Source: Sipunculus nudus (taxonomy: Eukaryota > Annelida > Sipuncula > Golfingiida > Sipunculidae). Taken from it: 64,000 bases of DNA. Under the pieces are notes generated by a model. The model was not told where the DNA came from, did no database searches, and was given only the letters and a program-made list of their open reading frames with translations. The DNA is taken from positions 2,443,579 through 2,507,578 of the forward strand of contig CM049307.1 in assembly GCA_026874595.1 (NCBI GenBank). Reading direction: 5' to 3'. Below, piece after piece: positions 15,001 through 27,300 of the stretch. A program made the translations under genes and the position numbers. Position 1 is the stretch's first letter; each line of letters opens with the position of its first letter.

Positions 15001-17355
15001 TATACCTCATAACGGCAGGGGGTGGGTATCTTGGACTTCTGTCTTATACCTCATAACGGCAGGGGGTGGGTGTCTTGTACTTCTGTCTTATACCTCATAA
15101 TGGCAGGGGGTGGGTGTCTTGTCCTTCTGTCTTATACCTCATAACGGCAGGGGGTGGGTGTCTTGTACTTCTGTCTTATACCTCATAATGGCAGGGGGTG
15201 GGTGTCTTGTCCTTCTGTCTTATACCTCATAACGGCAGGGGGTGGGTGTCTTGTACTTCTGTCTTATACCTCATAATGGCAGGGGGTGGGTGTCTTGTCC
15301 TTCTGTCTTATACCTCATAACGGCAGGGGGTGGGTGTCTTGTACTTCTGTCTTATACCTCATAATGGCAGGGGGTGGGTGTCTTGTACTTCTGGCTTATA
15401 CCTCATAAAGGCAGGGGGTGAGGGGTCCTGTACTCCTGTCTTATACCTCATAATGGCAGGGGATCGGGGTCATGTATTCCTGTCTTATACCTCATAACGG
15501 CAGGGGGTGGGTGTCTTGTACTTCTGTCTTATACCTCATAACGGCAGGGGGTGGGTGTCTTGTACTTTTGGCTTATACCTCATAAAGGCAGGGGGTGAGG
15601 GGTCCTGTACTCCTGTCTTATACCTCATAATGGCAGGGGATCGGGGTCATGTATTCCTGTCTTATACCTCATAAGCACAGGGGGTGGGTGTCTTGTACTT
15701 CTGGCTTATACCTCATAACGGCAGGGGGTGGGTGTCTTGTACTTCTGTCTTTTACCTCATAACGGCAATGGGTGGGTGTCTTGTACTTCTGTCTTATACC
15801 TTATAACGGCAGGGGGTGGGTGTCTTGTACTTCTGTCTTATACCTCATAATGGCAGGGGCCGGGTGTCTTGTACTTCTGTCTTATACCTCATAACGGCAG
15901 GGGGTGGGTGTCTTGTATTTCTGTCGTATACCTCATAAAGGGAGGGGGTGGGTGTCTTGTACTTCTGTCTCATACCTCATGACGGCAGGGGGTGGGGGTC
16001 CTTTACTCCTGTCTTATACCTCATAACGGCAGGGGATCAGGGTCCTGTACTCCTGTCTTATACCTCATAACTGCAAGAGGTGGGGGTCCTGTACTCCTCT
16101 CTTATACCTCATAATGGCAGGGGCCAGGTGTCTTGTACTTCTGTCTTATACCTCATAACGGCAGGGGGTGGGTGTCTTGTACTTCTGTCGTATACCTCAT
16201 AACGGCAGGGGGTGGGTGTCTTGTACTTCTAGCTTATACCTCATAACGGCAGGGGTTGGGTGTCTTGTACTTCTGTCTTATACCTCATAATGGCAGGGGG
16301 TGGGTGTCTTGTACTTCTGTCTGATACCTCATAACGGCAGGGGTTGGGTGTCTTGTACTTCTGTCTTATACCTCATAACGGCAGGGGGTGGGTGTCTTGT
16401 ACTTCTGTCTTATACCTCATAATGGCAGGGGGTGGGTGTCTTGTACTTCTGGCTTATACCTCATAGAGGCAAGGGGTGAGGGGTCCTGTACTCCTGTCTT
16501 ATACCTCATAATGGCAGGGGATCGGGGTCATGTATTCCTGTCTTATACCTCATAAGCACAGGGGGTGGGTGTCTTGTACTTCTGGCTTATACCTCATAAC
16601 GGCAGGGGGTGGGTGTCTTGTACTTCTGTCTTATACCTCATAACGGCAGTGGGTGGGTGTCTTGTACTTCTGTCTTATACCATATAACGGCAGGGGGTGG
16701 TGTCTTGTACTTCTGTCTTATACCTCATAACTGCAAGAGGTGGGGGTCCTGTACTCCTGTCTTATACCTCATAATGGCTGGGGATCGGGGTCATGTATTC
16801 CTGTCTTATACCTCATAATGGCAGGGGCCGGGTGTCTTGTACTTCTGTCTTATACCTCATAACGGCAGGGGGTGGGTGTCTTGTACTTCTGTCGTATACA
16901 TCATAAAGGGAGGGGGTGGGTGTCTTGTACTTCTGTCTCATACCTCATAACGGCAGGGGGTGGGGGTCCTTTACTCCTGTCTTATACCTCATAACGGCAG
17001 GGGATCAGCGTCCTGTACTCCTGTCTTATACCTCATAACTGCAAGAGGTGGGGGTCCTGTACTCCTGTCTTATACCTCATAATGGCAGGGGATCGGGGTC
17101 ATGTATTCCTGTCTTATACCTCATAATGGCAGGGGATCGGGGTCATGTACTCCTGTCTTATACCTCATAATGGCAGGGGATCGGGGTCATGTATTCCTGT
17201 CTTATACCTCATAATGGCAGGGAATCGGGGTCATGTATTCCTGTCTTATACCTCATTATGGCAGGGGAGCGGTGTCATGTATTCCTGTCTTATACCTCAT
17301 TATGGCAGGGGATCGGTGTCATGTATTCCTGTCTTATACCTCATAAGCACAGGAG

Positions 17356-18990
17356 GTGGGGGTCTTGTACTTCTGTCTTATGCCTCATAACGGCGGGGGT
17401 AGGGAGTTCTCTTCTCCTGTTTTATACCTCAAAACGGCAGGGGATGGGGTCCTGTACTCCTGTCCAATAGCTCATAACATCAGGGGATGGGCGTCCTGTA
17501 CTCCTGTCTTATATCTCATAACGGCAGGGGATGGGGGTCCTTTACTTCTGTCCAATAGCTCATAACATCAGGGGATGGGCGTCCTGTACTCCTGTCTTAT
17601 AGCTCATAACTGCAAGAGGTGGGGGTCCTGTACTCCTGTCTTATACCTCATAACAGCAGGGGATGGGGGTCCTTTACTTCTGTCTTATACCTCATAACGG
17701 CAGGGGATGGGGGTCCTGTACTTCTGTCCAATACCTCGTAACATCAGGGGATGGGCGTCCTGTACTCCTGTCTTATACCTCTTAACGGCAGGGGATGGGG
17801 GTCCTTTACTTCTGTCTTATACCTCATAACGGCAGGGGATGGGGTCCTGTACTCCTGTCTTAACTGCAAGAGATGGGGGTACTGTTCTCCTGTCTAATGC
17901 CTCATAACGGCAGGGGATGGGGGTCCTTTACTCCTGTCTTATACCTCTTAACGGCAGGGGATGGGGGTCCTTTACTCCTGTCTTATACCTCATAACGGCA
18001 GGGGATGGGGTCCTGTACTCCTGTCCAATAGCTCATAACATCAGGGGATGGGCGTCCTGTACTCCTGTCTTATACCTCATAACGGCAGGGGATGGGGGTC
18101 CTGTACTTCTGTCCAATAGCTCATAACATCAGGGGATGGGCGTCCTGTACTCCTGTCTTATACCTCATAACTGCAAGAGGTGGGGGCCCTGTACTCCTGT
18201 CTTATACCTCATAACGGCAGGGGATGGGGTCCTGTACTCCTGTCTTAACTGCAAGAGGTGGGGGATCCTGTACTCCTGTGTTATACCTCATAACGGCAGG
18301 GGATGGGGGTCCTTTACTCCTGTCTTATACCTCTTAACGGCAGGGGATGGGGGTCCTGTACTCCTGTCTTATACCTAATAACTGCAGGGGATGGGGGTCC
18401 TGTACTTCTGTCCAATAGCTCATAACATCAGGGGATGGGCGTCCTGTACTCCTGTCTAATACCTCATTACGGCAGGGGATGAGGCCCTCTACTCCTGTCT
18501 TATACCTCATAACTGCAAGAGGTGGGGGTACTGTACTCCTATCTTATACCTCATATCGGCAGAGGGTCCTGTACTCCTGTCTTGTACCTCAAAACGGCAG
18601 GGGATGGGGGTCTAGTATTTCTGTCTTATACCTCATAACGGCAGGGGATGGGGGTCCTTTACTCCTGTCTTATACCTCATAACTGCAGGGGATGGGGGTC
18701 CTTTACTGCTGTCTTATACCTCATAACGGCAGGGGATGGGGTCCTGTACTCCTGTCTTAACTGCAAGAGGTGGGGGTCCTGTACTCCTGTCTTATACCTC
18801 ATAACGGCAGGGGATGGGGGTCCTTTACTCCTGTCTTATACCTCTTAACGGCAGGGGATGGGGTCCAGTACTCCTGTCTTATACCTAATGACGGCAGGGG
18901 ATGGGGGTCCTGTACTTCTGCCAATACCTCATAACATCAGGGGATGGGCGTCCTGTACTCCTGTCTTATACCTCATAACTGCAAGAGGTG
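17356..18990 (+). repeat. Diverged satellite sub-block, copy 1
   Basis: The monomers here are mostly of the ATGGGGGTCCT(G/T)TACTCC type. They alternate with CCAATAGCTCATAACATCAG units and lack the GGGTGTCTTG start seen elsewhere. Several monomers are shortened to about 34 bp by loss of the central TATACCTCA segment, so that TGTCTTAACTGCAAGAG is read directly (about 17857, 18242 and 18748). Short pieces of the same class occur near 1315-1490, 8050-8230 and 30380-30560. The block is embedded between ordinary 44-mers and is duplicated with the macro-unit. Confidence 0.85.
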
Positions 18991-20760
18991 GGGGTCCTGT
19001 ACTCCTGTCTTATACCTCATAATGGCAGGGGATCGGGGTCATGTATTCCTGTCTTATACCTCATAAGCACAGGGGGTGGGTGTCTTGTACTTCTGGCTTA
19101 TACCTCATAACGGCAGGGGGTGGGTGTCTTGTACTTCTGTCTTATACCTCATAACGGCAGTGGGTGGGTGTCTTGTACTTCTGTCTTATACCATATAACG
19201 GCAGGGGGTGGTGTCTTGTACTTCTGTTTTATACCTCATAACGGCAGGGGGTGGGTGTCTTGTACTTCTGTCTTATACCTCATAACTGCAAGAGGTGGGG
19301 GTCCTGTACTCCTGTCTTATACCTCATAACGGCAGGGGATTGGGGTCCTGTACTTCTGTCCAATACCTCATAACACCAGGGGATGGGCGTCCTGTTCTCC
19401 TGTCTTATACCTCATAAGGGCAGGGGGTGGGTGTCTTGTACATCTGTCTTATACCTCATAACGGCAGGGGGTGAGGGGTCCTGTACGCCTGTCTTATACC
19501 TCATAATGGCAGGGGGTGGGTGTCTTGTACTTCTGTCTTATACCTCATAACGGCAGGGGGTGGGTGTCTTGTACTTCTGTCTTATACCTCATAACGGCAG
19601 GGGGTGGGTGTCTTGTACTTCTGTCTCATACCTCATTACGGCAGGGGGATCGGGGTCCTGTACTCCTGTCTTATACATCATAATGGCAGGGGGTGGGTGT
19701 CTTGTACTTCTGTCTTATACCTCATAACGGCAAGGGGTGGGTGTCTTGTACTTCTGTCTTATACCTCATAACGGCAGGGGGTGGGTGTCTTGTACTTCTG
19801 TCTCATACCTCATACTGCAGGGGGTGGGGGTCCTGTACTCCTGTCTTATACCTCATAACGGCAGGGGATCAGGGTCCTGTACTCCTGTCTTATACCTCAT
19901 AACGGCAGGGGATCGGGGTCATGTATTCCTGTCTTATACCTCATAATGGCAGGGGATCGGGGTCAAGTATTCCTGTCTTATACCTCATAAGCACAGGAGG
20001 TGGGGGTCCTGTACTTCTGTCTTATACCTCATAATGGCAGGGGGTGGGTGTCTTGTACTTCTGTCTTACACCTCATAATGGCAGGGGGTGGGTGTCTTGT
20101 CCTTCTGTCTAATACCTCATAACGGCAGGGGTGGGTGTCTTGTACTTCTGTCTTATACGTCACAACGGCAGGGGGTGGGTGTCTTGTACTTCTGTCTTAT
20201 ACCTCATAATGGCAGGGGGTGGGTGTCTTGTACTTCTGTCTTGTACCTCATAACGGCAGGGGGTGGGTGTCTTGTACTTCTGTCTTATACCTCATAACGG
20301 CAGGGGGTGGGTCTCTTGTACTTCTGTCGTATACCTCATAACGGCAGGGGGTGGGTGTCTTGTACTTCTGTCTTATACCTCATAACGGCAGGGGGTGGTT
20401 GTCTTGTACTTCTGTCTTATACCTCATAACGGCAGGGGGTGGGTGTCTTGTACTTTTGTCTTATATCTCATAATGGCAGGGGGTGGGTGTCTTGTACTTC
20501 TGTCTTATACCTCATAATGGCAGGGGGTGGGTGTCTTGTACTACTGGCTTATACCTCATAAAGGCAGGGGGTGAGGGGTCCTGTACTCCTGTCTTATACC
20601 TCATAATGGCTGGGGATCGGGGTCATGTATTCCTGTCTTATATCTCATAAGAACAGGGGGTGGGTGTCTTGTACTTCTGTCTTATACCTCATAACGGCAG
20701 GGGGTGGGTGTCTTGTACTTCTGTCTTATACCTCATAACGGCAGGGGGTGGGTGTCTTGT

Positions 20761-21376
20761 ACATCTGTCTTATACCTCATAATGGCAAGGGGTGGGTGTC
20801 TTGTACTTCTGTCTTATACCTCATAACGGCAGGGGGTGGGTATCTTGGACTTCTGTCTTATACCTCATAACGGCAGGGGGTGGGTGTCTTGTACTTCTGT
20901 CTTATACCTCATAATGGCAGGGGGTAGGTGTCTTGTCCTTCTGTCTTATACCTCATAACGGCAGGGGGTGGGTGTCTTGTACTTCTGTCTTATACCTCAT
21001 AATGGCTGGGGGTGGGTGTCTTGTCCTTCTGTCTTATACCTCATAACGGCAGGGGGTGGGTGTCTTGTACATCTGTCTTATACCTCATAATGGCAAGGGG
21101 TGGGTGTCTTGTACTTCTGTCTTATACCTCATAACGGCAGGGGGTGGGTATCTTGGACTTCTGTCTTATACCTCATAACGGCAGGGGGTGGGTGTCTTGT
21201 ACTTCTGTCTTATACCTCATAATGGCAGGGGGTAGGTGTCTTGTCCTTCTGTCTTATACCTCATAACGGCAGGGGGTGGGTGTCTTGTACTTCTGTCTTA
21301 TACCTCATAATGGCTGGGGGTGGGTGTCTTGTCCTTCTGTCTTATACCTCATAACGGCAGGGGGTGGGTGTCTTGT
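20761..21376 (+). repeat. Private 308-bp (seven-monomer) tandem duplication
   Basis: The ACATCTG unit at 20761 and the six monomers after it, including rare GGTAGGTGTCTTGTCC and AATGGCTGGGGG variants, recur immediately at 21069, exactly 308 bp or seven monomers later. The corresponding place in copy 2 (from 42697) has only one such set. The duplication therefore post-dates the macro-unit duplication, or was lost again in copy 2. Confidence 0.8.
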
Positions 21377-24344
21377 ACTTCTGTCTTATACCTCATAATG
21401 GCAGGGGGTGGGTGTCTTGTCCTTCTGTCTTATACCTCATAACGGCAGGGGGTGGGTGTCTTGTACTTCTGTCTTATACCTCATAATGGCAGGGGGTGGG
21501 TGTCTTGTACTTCTGGCTTATACCTCATAAAGGCAGGGGGTGAGGGGTCCTGTACTCCTGTCTTATACCTCATAATGGCAGGGGATCGGGGTCATGTATT
21601 CCTGTCTTATACCTCATAAGCACAGGGGGTGGGTGTCTTGTACTTCTGGCTTATACCTCATAACGGCAGGGGGTGGGTGTCTTGTACTTCTGTCTTATAC
21701 CTCATAACGGCAGTGGGTGGGTGTCTTGTACTTCTGTCTTATACCTTATAACGGCAGGGGGTGGGTGTCTTGTACTTCTGTCTTATACCTCATAATGGCA
21801 GGGGCCGGGTGTCTTGTACTTCTGTCTTATACCTCATAACGGCAGGGGGTGGGTGTCTTGTATTTCTGTCGTATACCTCATAAAGGGAGGGGGTGGGTGT
21901 CTTGTACTTCTGTCTCATACCTCATGACGGCAGGGGGTGGGGGTCCTTTACTCCTGTCTTATACCTCATAACGGCAGGGGATCAGGGTCCTGTACTCCTG
22001 TCTTATACCTCATAACTGCAAGAGGTGGGAGTCCTGTACTCCTCTCTTATACCTCATAATGGCAGGGGCCAGGTGTCTTGTACTTCTGTCTTATACCTCA
22101 TAACGGCAGGGGGTGGGTGTCTTGTACTTCTGTCGTATACCTCATAACGGCAGGGGGTGGGTGTCTTGTACTTCTAGCTTATACCTCATAACGGCAGGGG
22201 GTGGGTGTCTTGTACTTCTGTCTTATACCTCATAATGGCAGGGGGTGGGTGTCTTGTACTTCTGTCTGATACCTCATAACGGCAGGGGTTGGGTGTCTTG
22301 TACTTCTGTCTTATACCTCATAACGGCAGGGGGTGGGTGTCTTGTACTTCTGTCTTATACCTCATAATGGCAGGGGGTGGGTGTCTTGTACTTCTGGCTT
22401 ATACCTCATAGAGGCAAGGGGTGAGGGGTCCTGTACTCCTGTCTTATACCTCATAATGGCAAGGAATCGGGGTCATGTATTCCTGTCTTATACCTCATAA
22501 GCACAGGGGGTGGGTGTCTTGTACTTCTGGCTTATACCTCATAACGGCAGGGGGTGGGTGTCTTGTACTTCTGTCTTATACCTCATAACGGCAGTGGGTG
22601 GGTGTCTTGTACTTCTGTCTTATACCATATAACGGCAGGGGGTTGTGTCTTGTACTTCTGTTTTATACCTCATAACGGCAGGGGGTGGGTGTCTTGTACT
22701 TCTGTCTTATACCTCATAACTGCAAGAGGTGGGGGTCCTGTACTCCTGTCTTATACCTCATAATGGCTGGGGATCGGGGTCATGTATTCCTGTCTTATAC
22801 CTCATAATGGAATGGGCCGGGTGTCTTGTACTTCTGTCTTATACCTCATAACGGCAGGGGGTGGGTGTCTTGTACTTCTGTCGTATACCTCATAAAGGGA
22901 GGGGGTGGGTGTCTTGTACTTCTGTCTCATACCTCATAACGGCAGGGGGTGGGGGTCCTTTACTCCTGTCTTATACCTCATAACGGCAGGGGATCAGCGT
23001 CCTGTACTCCTGTCTTATACCTCATAACTGCAAGAGGTGGGGGTCCTGTACTCCTGTCTTATACCTCATAATGGCAGGGGATCGGGGTCATGTATTCCTG
23101 TCTTATACCTCATAATGGCAGGGGATCGGGGTCATGTACTCCTGTCTTATACCTCATAATGGCAGGGGATCGGGGTCATGTATTCCTGTCTTATACCTCA
23201 TAATGGCAGGGAATCGGGGTCATGTATTCCTGTCTTATACCTCATTATGGCAGGGGAGCGGTGTCATGTATTCCTGTCTTATACCTCATTATGGCAGGGG
23301 ATCGGTGTCATGTATTCCTGTCTTATACCTCATAAGCACAGGAGGTGGGTGTCTTGTACTTCTGTCTTATACCTCATAACGGCAGGGGGTGGGTCTCTTG
23401 TACTTCTGTCGTATACCTCATAACGGCAGGGGGTGGGTGTCTTGTACTTCTGTCTTATACCTCATAACGGCAGGGGGTGGTTGTCTTGTACTTCTGTCTT
23501 ATACCTCATAACGGCAGGGGGTGGGTGTCTTGTACTTCTGTCTTATACCTCATAATGGCAGGGGGTGGGTGTCTTGTACTACTGGCTTATACCTCATAAA
23601 GGCAGGGGGTGAGGGATCCTGTACTCCTGTCTTATACCTCATAATGGCTGGGGATCGGGGTCATGTATTCCTGTCTTATATCTCATAAGAACAGGGGGTG
23701 GGTGTCTTGTACTTCTGTCTTATACCTCATAACGGCAGGGGGTGGGTGTCTTGTACTTCTGTCTTATACCTCATAACGGCAGGGGGTGGGTGTCTTGTAC
23801 ATCTGTCTTATACCTCATAATGGCAAGGGGTGGGTGTCTTGTACTTCTGTCTTATACCTCATAACGGCAGGGGGTGGGTATCTTGGACTTCTGTCTTATA
23901 CCTCATAACGGCAGGGGGTGGGTGTCTTGTACTTCTGTCTTATACCTCATAATGGCAGGGGGTGGGTGTCTTGTCCTTCTGTCTTATACCTCATAACGGC
24001 AGGGGGTGGGTGTCTTGTACTTCTGTCTTATACCTCATAATGGCAGGGGGTGGGTGTCTTGTCCTTCTGTCTTATACCTCATAACGGCAGGGGGTGGGTG
24101 TCTTGTACTTCTGTCTTATACCTCATAATGGCAGGGGGTGGGTGTCTTGTCCTTCTGTCTTATACCTCATAACGGCAGGGGGTGGGTGTCTTGTACTTCT
24201 GTCTTATACCTCATAATGGGAGGGGGTGGGTGTCTTGTACTTCTGGCTTATACCTCATAAAGGCAGGGGGTGAGGGGTCCTGTACTCCTGTCTTATACCT
24301 CATAATGGCAGGGGATCGGGGTCATGTATTCCTGTCTTATACCT

Positions 24345-27300
24345 CATAACGGCAGGGGGTGGGTGTCTTGTACTTCTGTCTTATACCTCATAACGGCAGG
24401 GGGTGGGTCTCTTGTACTTCTGTCGTATACCTCATAACGGCAGGGGGTGGGTGTCTTGTACTTCTGTCTTATACCTCATAACGGCAGGGGGTGGTTGTCT
24501 TGTACTTCTGTCTTATACCTCATAACGGCAGGGGGTGGGTGTCTTGTACTTTTGTCTTATATCTCATAATGGCAGGTTGTGGGTGTCTTGTACTTCTGTC
24601 TTATACCTCATAATGGCAGGGGGTGGGTGTCTTGTACTACTGGCTTATACCTCATAAAGGCAGGGGGTGAGGGGTCCTGTACTCCTGTCTTATACCTCAT
24701 AATGGCTGGGGATCGGGGTCATGTATTCCTGTCTTATATCTCATAAGAACAGGGGGTGGGTGTCTTGTACTTCTGTCTTATACCTCATAACGGCAGGGGG
24801 TGGGTGTCTTGTACTTCTGTCTTATACCTCATAACGGCAGGGGGTGGGTGTCTTGTACATCTGTCTTATACCTCATAATGGCAAGGGTTGGGTGTCTTGT
24901 ACTTCTGTCTTATACCTCATAACGGCAGGGGGTGGGTATCTTGGACTTCTGTCTTATACCTCATAACGGCAGGGGGTGGGTGTCTTGTACTTCTGTCTTA
25001 TACCTCATAATGGCAGGGGGTGGGTGTCTTGTCCTTCTGTCTTATACCTCATAACGGCAGGGGGTGGGTGTCTTGTACTTCTGTTTTATACCTCATAATG
25101 GCTGGGGGTGGGTGTCTTGTCCTTCTGTCTTATACCTCATAACGGCAGGGGGTGGGTGTCTTGTACTTCTGTCTTATACCTCATAATGGCAGGGGGTGGG
25201 TGTCTTGTCCTTCTGTCTTATACCTCATAACGGCAGGGGGTGGGTGTCTTGTACTTCTGTCTTATACCTCATAATGGCAGGGGGTGGGTGTCTTGTACTT
25301 CTGGCTTATACCTCATAAAGGCAGGGGGTGAGGGGTCCTGTACTCCTGTCTTATACCTCATAATGGCAGGGGATCGGGGTCATGTATTCCTGTCTTATAC
25401 CTCATAACGGCAGGGGGTGGGTGTCTTGTACTTCTGTCTTATACCTCATAACGGCAGGGGGTGGGTGTCTTGCACTTCTGGCTTATACCTCATAAAGGCA
25501 GGGGGTGAGGGGTCCTGTACTCCTGTCTTATACCTCATAATGGCAGGGGATCGGGGTCATGTATTCCTGTCTTATACCTCATAAGCACAGGGGGTGGGTG
25601 TCTTGTACTTCTGGCTTATACCTCATAACGGCAGGGGGTGGGTGTCTTGTACTTCTGTCTTATACCTTATAACGGCAGGGGGTGGGTGTCTTGTACTTCT
25701 GTCTTATACCTCATAATGGCAGGGGCCGGGTGTCTTGTACTTCTGTCTTATACCTCATAACGGCAGGGGGTGGGTGTCTTGTATTTCTGTCGTATACCTC
25801 ATAAAGGGAGGGGGTGGGTGTCTTGTACTTCTGTCTCATACATCATGACGGCAGGGGGTGGGGGTCCTTTACTCCTGTCTTATACCTCATAACGGCAGGG
25901 GGTGGGGGTCCTGTACTCCTGTCTTATACCTCATAACTGCAAGAGGTGGGGGTCCTGTACTCCTCCCTTATACCTCATAATGGCAGGGGCCAGGTGTCTT
26001 GTACTTCTGTCTTATACCTCATAACGGCAGGGGGTGGGTGTCTTGTACTTCTGTCGTATACCTCATAACGGCAGGGGGTGGGTGTCTTGTACTTCTAGCT
26101 TATACCTCATAACGGCCGGGGGTGGGTGTCTTGTACTTCTGTCTTATACCTCATAATGGCAGGGGGTGGGTGTCTTGTACTTCTGTCTGATACCTCATAA
26201 CGGCAGGGGTTGGGTGTCTTGTACTTCTGTCTTATACCTCATAACGGCAGGGGGTGGGTGTCTTGTACTTCTGTCTTATACCTCATAATGGCAGGGGGTG
26301 GGTGTCTTGTACTTCTGGCTTATACCTCAAAGAGGCAAGGGGTGAGGGGTCCTGTACTCCTGTCTTATACCTCATAATGGCAGGGAATCGGGGTCATGTA
26401 TTCCTGTCTTATACCTCATAAGCACAGGGGGTGGGTGTCTTGTACTTCTGGCTTATACCTCATAACGGCAGGGGGTGGGTGTCTTGTACTTCTGTCTTAT
26501 ACCTCATAACGGCAGTGGGTGGGTGTCTTGTACTTCTGTCTTATACCATATAACGGCAGGGGGTGGTGTCTTGTACTTCTGTTTTATACCTCATAACGGC
26601 AGGGGGTGGGTGTCTTGTACTTCTGTCTTATACCTCATAACTGCAAGAGGTGGGGGTCCTGTACTCCTGTCTTATACCTCATAATGGCTGGGGATCGGGG
26701 TCATGTATTCCTGTCTTATACCTCATAATGGCATGGGCCGGGTGTCTTGTACTTCTGTCTTATACCTCATAACGGCAGGGGGTGGGTGTCTTGTACTTCT
26801 GTCGTATACCTCATAAAGGGAGGGGGTGGGTGTCTTGTACTTCTGTCTCATACCTCATAACGGCAGGGGGTGGGGGTCCTTTACTCCTGTCTTATACCTC
26901 ATAACGGCAGGGGATCAGCGTCCTGTACTCCTGTCTTATACCTCATAACTGCAAGAGGTGGGGGTCCTGTACTCCTGTCTTATACCTCATAATGGCAGGG
27001 GATCGGGGTCATGTATTCCTGTCTTATACCTCATAATGGCAGGGGATCGGGGTCATGTACTCCTGTCTTATACCTCATAATGGCAGGGGATCGGGGTCAT
27101 GTATTCCTGTCTTATACCTCATTATGGCAGGGGAGCGGTGTCATGTATTCCTGTCTTATACCTCATTATGGCAGGGGATCGGTGTCATGTATTCCTGTCT
27201 TATACCTCATAAGCACAGGAGGTGGGTGTCTTGTACTTCTGTCTTATACCTCATAACGGCAGGGGGTGGGTCTCTTGTACTTCTGTCGTATACCTCATAA

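Larger units (their letters stand above)
2010..24344 (+). repeat. Higher-order repeat macro-unit, copy 1 (about 22.3 kb)
   Basis: A fixed order of variant monomers here recurs at +22,334 bp. The rare ACATCTG variant lies at 2523, 5342, 9308, 12171, 14947, 20761, 21069 and 23799, giving intervals 2819, 3966, 2863, 2776, 5814, 308 and 2730. The next copy gives 2819, 3966, 2863, 2378, 5814 and 2906. The private variant GGCTTGGG at 11181 recurs at 33515, exactly 22,334 bp away. The left limit is where the two copies stop matching (about 2006-2010 against 24340-24345). Bases 1-2009 are ordinary array sequence resembling other internal blocks; for example 1498-1752 closely matches 8239-8493. Confidence 0.85.
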
